DNA of 64,000 nt. It comes from Rutpela maculata (taxonomy: Eukaryota; Arthropoda; Insecta; Coleoptera; Cerambycidae). Positions 56,246 to 64,000 of the stretch are shown one piece after another. The notes below the pieces were generated by a model that saw only the letters and a program-made list of their open reading frames with translations, did no database searches and had not been told where the DNA came from. The DNA lies in assembly GCA_936432065.2 (NCBI GenBank), contig OW386286.2, positions 19,651,179-19,715,178 on the forward strand, in the 5' to 3' direction. The translations under genes and the position numbers were made by a program. Numbering within the stretch: the stretch's first letter is position 1; each line of letters opens with the position of its first letter.

Positions 56246-56634
56246 TAATGACTAATTGCACTAAAGGTAAAGAGTTAAAGTCATAAAGATTTTTGTTAAA
56301 TTCAAATCCCAAAGATTTCCTGTGGTCTTTTCTAATCGGTATTAAGAAATAAGCCTCCTTTAAGTCCTCAGGGACTAAGAAATAAAATTTTTGGCAGTTC
56401 TTAATCTTTTAATTTAAAGCGGGGAGCATCAACAATTTCTTTCAAATGTAGAATAAACCTATATTCCCTATTTGTAATTCCCTTAAAAACTATGCGTAAT
56501 ATAAATCATTTTTAGAATGTTTACATGAAGAATTGGCATTTATATTTATTAATTTAGAGATGGACTGATTAGATAATTTAATTTCAGACTGACATAGTCT
56601 TATATTTGCCTTATATTACTTTTTACTTCCACAT
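56246..56634. other. spacer, nothing recognised
   Basis: AT-rich sequence between the mariner composite and a family S copy. No feature is supported. Confidence 0.35.
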
Positions 56635-57293
56635 CCAGTGGAAGTACAGTAACGACAAAAAAATTTTTAAAAATTTTTATTGTTCAGATAGGCTTAGAAT
56701 GTCATAAAACGTCGAGATTTTAAGTTTAGTTTGAGCGAAAAAAAAATTCTGTTTGTCTAACTTTTTTTGTGCGCACGTTTACTCTGAAACGGTTTAAGAT
56801 ATTGACTTGAAATTTGGTACACATATGTACTTTAACGAGATCTGGAACTAGATTATATTTTCGTCTTGTTCCGTCGAAGGGTTGGGGGGTAAATTGGGGT
56901 AAATTTGGGGTAAATAGGTAAATCAAGCAGGTAAAAATCCATAAAATTGGTATTTAGTATATACAAGAGAAGCTAAGGTCTCAAAAAAAAAACCCACCCC
57001 CATTACCACCACCACCCCATTATTAAAGGGGATGAAAAAAATATGTAATTTAGTATGCGTACAAGAACCAGAAACCTCAAAATATTTTTTTATTTTATCC
57101 ACCCCCACTACCACCCCCACCCCACTGCCGATGTGGGGTATCGTTTTATGGGTTTTTGGGGGTAGAGGATTTCAAATATTATATCGTTAAAGTTCCATAA
57201 ACAATTATTTCCAGATACAAAATTTTTCGTTCTGAGTGACTTGGATAGAAAATCTGGATGTGGAAGTAGTGATTCCTTGGGCAGCGGTTTTTT
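56635..57293 (+). mobile_element. family S repeat, full length
   Basis: It starts acttccacatccagtggaag in a T-run and ends ttccttgggcagcgg plus a T-run. The microsatellite is reduced here to a single tctgtttgtc. The other conserved boxes are in order. Confidence 0.85.
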
Positions 57294-57310
57294 AATTTAA
57301 AATGAAATTA

Positions 57311-57695
57311 CGTACTTTCTGTATATTGGTGCATCAATCTGGTCACGCTAATGTGCTAGTTAAGTAAACACTTTAAAACACTCATTACAGGAGAACCAAT
57401 CAAAACAATTACTCGTCTAGGTAATACTGACAAAGTATTGAATTACAGGATAGGATTTCTAACATTTTAAAGTAATAACAAATAGAAAATACTTAAATCG
57501 TTAAATTAAATAAATGATTTAAGTATTATGCTAGGAATCCTATTATGTAATTCAATACTTCTTCAGTATTAGCTAGGAGATCAATTGTTTTGATTGGTTC
57601 TCCAATAACGAGTGTTTTTAAAGTGTTTACCTAACTAGTATATAAGCGTGACCAGAGATTGAGGCACCAATATACAGAAAGTAGGCAATTTCATA
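57311..57695. mobile_element. ~385-bp palindromic MITE
   Basis: The sequence tactttctgtatattggtgc on the left is mirrored by gcaccaatatacagaaagta on the right. Complementarity runs almost to the centre near 57500 (gaaaccaatcaaaac-type and ttaagtatt runs). It is non-coding and would form a long hairpin. Confidence 0.75.
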
Positions 57696-57769
57696 TTAAA
57701 CACTGGACGTGGAAGTAATAAAAAGTTTGTAAGTTGTGATCTGCTTAATACCTAAATATTTTCTAATCA

Positions 57770-57990
57770 ATGGATGTCCTATAGACGTCCACAATGGACA
57801 CAATTGTCCACATAGGACTTCCACTGGATAGCTACAACGGGACATCATACGGCTGTCCAAAAATGTGGCCACCCTACAGTCGAATGGACGTCCACTGGAT
57901 ATCATCACTACTTAATCTGGACAGTTACTGGAAGTACAAGATATCCGAACAAGCATGTCCATTGGACACTCAATGGACATGTGTGTGTTA
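57770..57990. repeat. cluster of ggacgtcc / tggacat short repeats
   Basis: About ten copies of a degenerate tggac(g/a)tcca-like word occur in both orientations (for example cctatagacgtccacaatgg and cgaatggacgtccactgg). This is denser than chance in AT-rich DNA. It may be an eroded satellite or transposon sub-terminal repeats. Confidence 0.5.
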
Positions 57991-58709
57991 TTGGGGTTTA
58001 TATGCCTAAAGCTGAGGGATATAGAATAGTCTCTAGATATTTCCAGAAGGCTCTTTACTACTTCCAGACTCTGACACCACGCGCCATATCTGGGCCGAGT
58101 ACCGAACTAACCGAACTGAATTGTTCTTTGCTTACTTAAACTTGTTTGCTTATTAAACGAGAAGTTTGTATATAATGAATAATATCAATATTTCAAATGA
58201 AAAGTACTATTTATTTAAGATTATCCTAATGAGATAAGTACCTAGTTTTAAATTGAATATATATATAATTTATTTAAAATGAAAAATTCTAGTATTCCTG
58301 ATTCAACACTTCTCGTTTTAAAATGAACACCTCAATATATTTCGTTTAAAATTGTGTTAATAAATTTTGTAAATAAATCGCATGTTACATTTAAAATTGC
58401 CTCTTATTTAAAAAAATAATATCGAATTTTTTAAATCAAAATAGAAATAAAACTAAGATTGCATATAACTTTAAATTAAATATAATTTATTTAGTCCAGA
58501 AAATAGCTGATCTCAATTTAAAGCAAAATTATTTTTAAATTAATGTTATAATGTATGAGATTATACAATCTCTTGTACTCTTGTGTTTTCAAGTCAAAAT
58601 TAATATTTATTTAAATGAAAATTAGGATTGTTTCCTTTTGAAATAAATTTTTCAAGTCAAATTCATGTGACAGGAAGAATTGAGTTATGTAACGATTCGT
58701 CCATGATAG
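57991..58709. other. spacer, nothing recognised
   Basis: Very AT-rich sequence without recognisable coding or structural features. Confidence 0.35.
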
Positions 58710-60930
58710 TCCAGTCAAATTAGGCATCATAAAAAATTTTGCGTACTGCGGACTTTTTTTTGTGGAAGTTATTTAAGAGGGCATAATAAGCAAGCACAGA
58801 AAACTACACCCTGCTACACCATGTGCGTCCCCTATTTTTAGGGGTTGAAACTTTGAAATTTTACTTATGTGCCCATATCTGTTTCCCTATTGCCCGTAGG
58901 GCTCTTTACCAAGTTACACTTTTGAAGATTCATCCCTCCTCTACATAATATATTTATTACACATTTGCCGTAGGACAAACGGTTTTGGCTGTACGAGGCC
59001 GGAAAGGTCGCGCTGTCCGAATTTGGGGGTCTTCTGTACAAGACAAACGGCTATTATTTCCAATCTACAATACTACACATACTAATGCCCTTAAGGAGGG
59101 ATGATGATTTGTAAAAAAACTTTCATCGAATACCGCGCGGTTTTCATGATACGGGAGGTTGAAATTTTTAAAAAAAAGTGAACCTACTTTTTTCGCCCAT
59201 TTTTTTTTTCATGTATGTGAGACCCTAATATAAGAAAATTTACGTTGGTTTCATTTTAATACATTCGTTGGTTTAGGAGCTAGACAGCAAAATATGACAA
59301 AAATGGCTATTTTGGTACTGTTGCATTAAAAAAACCAAAACCAGTATAATTCTAGTAAGTGTTTTTGTTTATCCTAAAAGTCCAATTCATTGCGCATAGA
59401 AAATGTGTTTTTGTATTTAAGTAGGATCAACACCTATTGTGTAATAACGATTTATGTCATGTGTTCTCCAGTCTGCTTTTTCACATTTTTTTTTTTTGCG
59501 GCCTTATGGTTCATAGTATGGCAGAAAGCATTATACACGTGGATAGGGCACATAATAGGGTGTTAAAATGGGTCTCTTGTTAAAATGCGATAGGACGTAC
59601 CGTTTTCGAGTAAAACGCACTTGTTTGGTTATGTTTGCTTTGAGTTTTTATTGTATTCTGAATTGTGATCTGATAAACAAATTCTACATTTTGGTGTTTT
59701 CTTTCTTAGGAGTTTGTTTTTTTAAATCATTTTTCGATGAAATGGACATATATTAACTGTTTCTCGAGGAAGGTAAAATTACTGTGGATTTTGTTATAGA
59801 CACAAAATAAGTTGCAATGATGATTTCAGACAAATAGGGGGGTGAGAACCCCCTATTCCATCCGAGTTCCTTCATTTTTTCATTAGCAATGTCCCTCATA
59901 AACAGAAAAGGCAAGAGGCGACACATAGTTGTATTTTTTCGTAGTCAGCGGTGAGTATTTACTAGTCAGTCGATAAAAAGTGTTATCTGAAGTAATTTTT
60001 TGCAAACAAGCGCGTTTTACTCGAAAACGGTACGTCCTATCGCATTTTAACAAGATGCCCATTTTAACACCCTATTATGTACCCTGTCCACGTGTATATT
60101 ACTTTCTGCCCTACTATGAACCATAAGGCCGCAAAAAAAAATTGTGAAAAGGGAGACTGGAGAACACATGACATAAATCGTTATTACACAATAAGTGTTG
60201 ATCCTATTTAAATACAAAAACACATTTTCTATGCTCAGTGAACTGGACTTTTAGGATAAACAAAAACGTTTATCAGAATTATACTGGTTTTGGTTTTTTA
60301 ATGCAAAAATACCAAAATTGCCATTTTTTGCATATTTTGCTGTGTAGCTCCTAAACCAATGAATGTATTAAAATGAAACCAACGTAAATTTTCTTATATT
60401 AGGGTCGTACATACATGAAAAAAAATGAGCGAAAAAAAGTAGGTTCACTTTTTTAAAAAAAAGGGGATTTTCAAAATTTCAACATCCCGTATCATGAAAA
60501 CCGCGCGGTATTCGATGAAAGTTTTTTCACAAATCATCATCCCTCGTTAAGGGCATTAGTATGTGTAGTATTGTAGATTGGAAATAATAGCCGTTTGTCC
60601 TGTACAGAAGACCCCCAAATTCGGACAGCGCGACCTTTCCGGCCTCGTACAGCCAAAACCGTTTGTCCTACGGCAAATGTGTAATATATATATATTATGT
60701 AGAGGAGGGATGAATCTTCAAAAAGTGTAACTTGGTAAAGAGCCCTACGGGTAATAGAGAAAAAGATATGGACACATAAGTAAAATTTCAAAGTTTCGAC
60801 CCCTAAAAATAGGGGACGCACATGATGTAGCAGGGTGTAGTTTTCTGTGCTTGCTTATTATTTTAAACAACTTCCACAAAAAAAAGTCCTCAGTACGCAA
60901 AATTTTTTATTATGTCTAATTCGACTGGAG
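58710..60930. mobile_element. 2.2-kb fold-back element, ~900-bp arms
   Basis: The ends ccagtcaaattag and the complement-like ctaattcgactgg enclose arms 58710-59625 and 60000-60930. Shared landmarks are tttgccgtaggacaaacggt and its complement, gaataccgcgcggttttcat and its complement, and cgttttcgagtaaaacgc in both orientations. The ~375-bp centre is unique. No transposase is visible. Arms differ at many single bases, so the structure is old and real. Confidence 0.75.
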
Positions 60931-61357
60931 TATGATCTGAATGATTCAAGAAAACCTGATGATATTGGGGTGGAGCATTTATATTCTGATTGCCTATTCG
61001 AATTTCCCAGGCCATTTAAAATTTATTAGTTTTAAAATAGGTCTATAATTTGCTATATTACTTATATCACGGTTTTTTTCGCACCGGACAAAATGACTAA
61101 ATTCCAGCAATCTGGAAATATCGATATACGTAGTGACAGATTAAATAATATAGCCAGTGACTTAGCGGATACCCCAGAGCTATCCTTGACTAAAAAACTT
61201 AGTATTAGGTCATGACCAGCCGTGATTTTATTTTTCAAATAATTTCTTGAAAAAAATTATGTCAACGCTGGGCATATTATTAAACGAATTATTGGACACA
61301 GTCACTATTATCTTTTATCTTGTAAATATACACTATTGAAATAGGTTGCAAAACCAT

Positions 61358-61552
61358 TTACAACATTTTTAGAGCTATTGAATTATGTGTTATTTCATTA
61401 TTGGGGTGCATCTTACCCGGTATATGTGTCATGCCCTTTTCATTGTGGATGAAAGACCAGAATTGCTTTGAGACGGTTATGATACTTTCTTCAATTTTTT
61501 TAATCAGTACTCTTATTTTTGTCTTATAGGTTCTCGAGGTAGATTCTATCAA
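61358..61552 (-). pseudogene. LINE ORF2 linker fragment (duplicate of 36104-36277)
   Basis: The minus strand encodes IKKIEESIITVSKQFWSFIH followed by NEKGMTHIPGKMHPNN, the same jockey-like segment as at 36104-36277. Its presence in both duplicates dates the LINE insertion before the segmental duplication. Confidence 0.55.
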
Positions 61553-62584
61553 ATAGTAACAAATAGTATCAATTTAAAAGCAGCTTTGAACTTTATCTAA
61601 TTAACCATTTCATTTTGTGTGTTTAATATTTTGTAATTATCTGCACATACATAATAAACAAATTTGACCGAGTTATCTGAAAGGTTATGTAACAAAAGAT
61701 AGAAAAATCACAAAAATTGTTTTATTTTTTTGATCCCACGACCCCTCTAATGTAAATATAGAACAGAAAGAAAATAAAAACATATCTAGGAAGTACAAGC
61801 GAATTTAATAATAAAAAAATACAATTTATTTTAAAAAGTAAAACCTTACTATAAAAATTAGCAACTTTGAAAATACAATATCCTAAACAAAAAACATGTT
61901 ATTGAAAATGCACGTATGTATATTATTAAAACATTTTTGATGCTTAAAAATATATATCTTATCACTTGTGCAATTAAGTACACAAAAAATGATTTGTCTG
62001 ATATCATTCAGTTCATAAGAGACAATTTACTTCGAATAGTAAAACTTTATTATAAAATTTAGCTATTTTAAAAATACAAGAATCTAAATAAAAAAAATAC
62101 ATATTAAAAATGCATGTGAATATGTATATTGTTTAAGTTAATTTTCTTTGAAAATTATTTAAACATTTTCTGGTGCTTAAAAATATATATCTTATCACTT
62201 ATGAACTTACACAACATTAGTTTGATATTGGTTAGTTCGGAAGGGACTTTGTTTTATAAAGTAAACCCTTGTTATAAAAAGTAGCTATGTTGAAAATACA
62301 AGAACTTAAATAAAAAAAATATATATTATTAAAAATGCATGTAAGTACGTGCATTGTTTAAGTTAATTTTCTTTGAAAATTAATTAAACATTTTTTGGTG
62401 CTTAAAAATTATGTCTTATCACTTGTGAACTTACACGAGATTAGTTCTAAGTTGATTTGGTTGATATCAGTCAGTTCATAAGAAGCCACATAAATATAAT
62501 AATTCATAAAATAAGTTATTTTATGAAATTATCAGGATGTCAGAAGAGCGACTATATTTATATGTAGGGATTCATGTGTTGTGT

Positions 62585-62687
62585 TTAACTTTCGTAACGA
62601 CCGAGGTAGGCTCTGCAATTTGGACAGTAGTGGTTTTTGGATTTGCATGAGTCCGTACAGTAAGGCACGCATACACATGGGAAACAC
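62585..62687 (-). CDS. LITAF-like gene C, exon 3 (only exon in window)
   Basis: A 103-bp exon with the same acceptor, length and phase as gene A exon 3 encodes CVPYCTDSCKSKNHYCPNC, RAYLGRYES and a stop at 62587-62585. Only a few residues differ from gene A (Q to K, S to R). All zinc ligands are kept and there are no frameshifts, so the exon is under constraint or recently duplicated. Upstream exons would lie beyond 62.7 kb on this strand. None was found before the window end, so either the gene continues outside or this is an orphan exon. Confidence 0.75.
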
Positions 62688-62773
62688 CTGAAATATAAAG
62701 AACAAGAGTTAAATAAGTAAAAAAATCTAGTGGATTACAAGTGTGTATATTATTACTAAAAAACCAGATTATG

Positions 62774-63640
62774 ATGAAACAGTATATTACGTAATGAGTA
62801 TTGTAAGAAGCATATTACGCACGAATGGAAAAGTTACGCACGATGCCGCGTATTTCCATAAGTGCGTAATTGCTTTACAACTCGAATTATGTACTATACT
62901 TTACCTACGATCATATTTATTTATTTATTTAGTAAAATCTAAATTTAGTTTACTAGTCAACAATATTATTATTCAAATATTATGTCAGTTTTGACAGCGT
63001 TTGAAAATTACGTAGGCGTGTACCGTGCATTTTGTTTACCGTGCGATTTGTTTACAGTGCATTTTGTTTACAACATGTAAAATTCAACTTACATAGATCG
63101 CAGGTAGTGTGTTTTTTACTATCTACAGTAGTGATCGTAGGTAATAGTATATTACGTAATGAGTGATGTAAGAAGCATATTACGCACGAATGGAGAAGTT
63201 AAGCACGATGCCGCGTAGCTGCGAGTGCGTATTTCCATGAGTGCGTAATTGCCTTACAACTCGAATTATGTACTATGCTTTACCTACGATCATATTTATT
63301 TAGTTATTTAGTAAAATCTGGATTTAGTTTACTAGTTAAAAATATTATTCAACAAATATCATGTCAATTTTGACAGTGTTTGAAAATTACGTAGGCGCAT
63401 TTGTTTTTTTAAACCCCGCGTTAGCGATATAAGCCACCTATAATTGCGTGTCCCGTGCGTTTTGTTTACCTTGCGATTTGTTTACAGTGCGTTTTTTGTT
63501 TACAATATGTAAAATTCAACTTACATAGATGGCAGGTAGTGTGTTTTTTACTATTTACAGTAGTGATCGTAGGTAAGTTCTTTAATTCATAAAATAAAGG
63601 GCTTGAAATAAAACAAAATTTCAATTGACTTAAAAGTGTA
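62774..63640 (+). repeat. tandem duplication of a ~390-bp unit
   Basis: The unit starting agtatattacgtaatgagt (62780 and 63148) includes catattacgcacgaatgg, acctacgatcatatttattt and acagtagtgatcgtaggta. The second unit has an extra ~45 bp near 63400 (ccgcgttagcgatataagcc). The pair interrupts the segmental duplication next to gene C exon 3. Confidence 0.7.
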
Positions 63641-64000
63641 TAAAAAGTATAAATATAAAAATATATTCTGAAAACCATTAGAAATATACTCGTATAACCC
63701 CGTCATTTTGTTTATTAAACGTTTTCAAAACTCAGTGTTATTCACACGATTGAGAGAACCCTTTCAATTGCTCATTTTTCAAAATTGGTCTAGACGTTTT
63801 GGCTTTACAAGGTAACAGGTTTACATAGTCATATACAGGGTGATTCTTTTAAGGCGGTCATTAGAATATTTCCCACTTGCAGATGAGACAGACATTTGAG
63901 ATTTGGTACGATACCAACTTGCTTATTTTAAATGGAATACCCTATATATTTTCGACTTTTCGAAGTGATCATAAAATTCTGAGTCAAAACATGTGTAAAC
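63641..64000. other. end of window; repeat-derived flank
   Basis: Bases 63650-63722 resume homology with 37500-37566, and 63735-63830 resemble 28760-28870. The last 160 bp (from acagggtgattcttttaagg) have a transposon-end look but are cut by the window edge. Confidence 0.4.

Larger units (their letters stand above)
61013..62770. repeat. segmental duplication, copy with gene C (partner 35268-37570)
   Basis: This matches the gene A 3' region from ccatttaaaatttattag through the LITAF exon to about 62770. It lacks the family S insertion and has ~250 extra bp at 61066-61320. The extra segment contains a 40-codon frame starting at 61093 with no recognised family. Beyond 62770 the homology resumes at 63650 after an inserted tandem duplication. 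Confidence 0.75.

Overview
The window is AT-rich, intron-bearing animal nuclear DNA, most probably from an insect with a large, transposon-filled genome. The grounds are spliced exons of the LITAF family, Tc1/mariner, piggyBac, hAT, PIF/Harbinger, gypsy and LINE remnants, and very many fold-back repeats. I see no bacterial operons, rRNA, CRISPR arrays or convincing functional tRNA genes. The species cannot be named from sequence alone.

The only host genes I can support are three LITAF-like genes, all on the minus strand. Gene B has exons at 17022-16983, 7442-7304 and 1659-1548. Gene A has exons at 44303-44252, 42762-42618 and 37401-37299. Gene C has only its last exon in the window (62687-62585). 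A and B share the same architecture (intron 1 phase 1, intron 2 phase 2, the second intron inside the hydrophobic stretch) and predict small proteins of about 99 and 96 residues with split CxxC / HxCPxC zinc knuckles. Gene A keeps a PPxY-type N-terminus; gene B has lost it. Gene C's exon lies in a diverged segmental duplication of gene A's 3' region (about 35.27-37.57 kb versus 61.01-62.77 kb, continuing at 63.65 kb).

The remaining sequence is mostly mobile DNA. Intron 2 of gene B (1.7-7.3 kb) holds a 1.2-kb palindrome, an R1/I-type LINE fragment, two tandem hAT-like MITEs and a 992-bp PIF/Harbinger MITE with TAA target duplication. Intron 1 of gene B (7.4-17.0 kb) holds a nest: a fold-back element (X, 7.55-14.47 kb) interrupted by a second (Y, 7.94-11.31 kb) whose arms are ~140-bp tandem units, plus a gutted piggyBac remnant and a tRNA-like sequence in a palindrome loop. 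From 17.1 to 37 kb come a 3.5-kb fold-back with an amplified arm, remnants of a PIN-like/cysteine-rich gene family, a 985-bp element with a 9-bp target duplication, stacked LINE 3' ends in a palindrome, and a segmental duplication. Intron 2 of gene A carries a complete-ended mariner-type element (40375-42545) with ~245-bp inverted repeats. From 44.3 kb onward there are a gypsy/errantivirus-like remnant, a long (TA)n tract, further mariner copies, fold-backs and gene C.

One interspersed repeat, called family S here, recurs at least nine times. It has sub-terminal inverted repeats, a (TCTG)n microsatellite and T-rich insertion sites with no long target duplication, which resembles DINE-1/Helentron-type elements. 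Twice it is joined to a ~30-bp minisatellite. I do not see a new defence or metabolic system. The most informative observations are the LITAF cluster with its divergent N-termini, the fold-back architecture, family S with its empty-site comparison, and the PIN-like/Cys-rich family.
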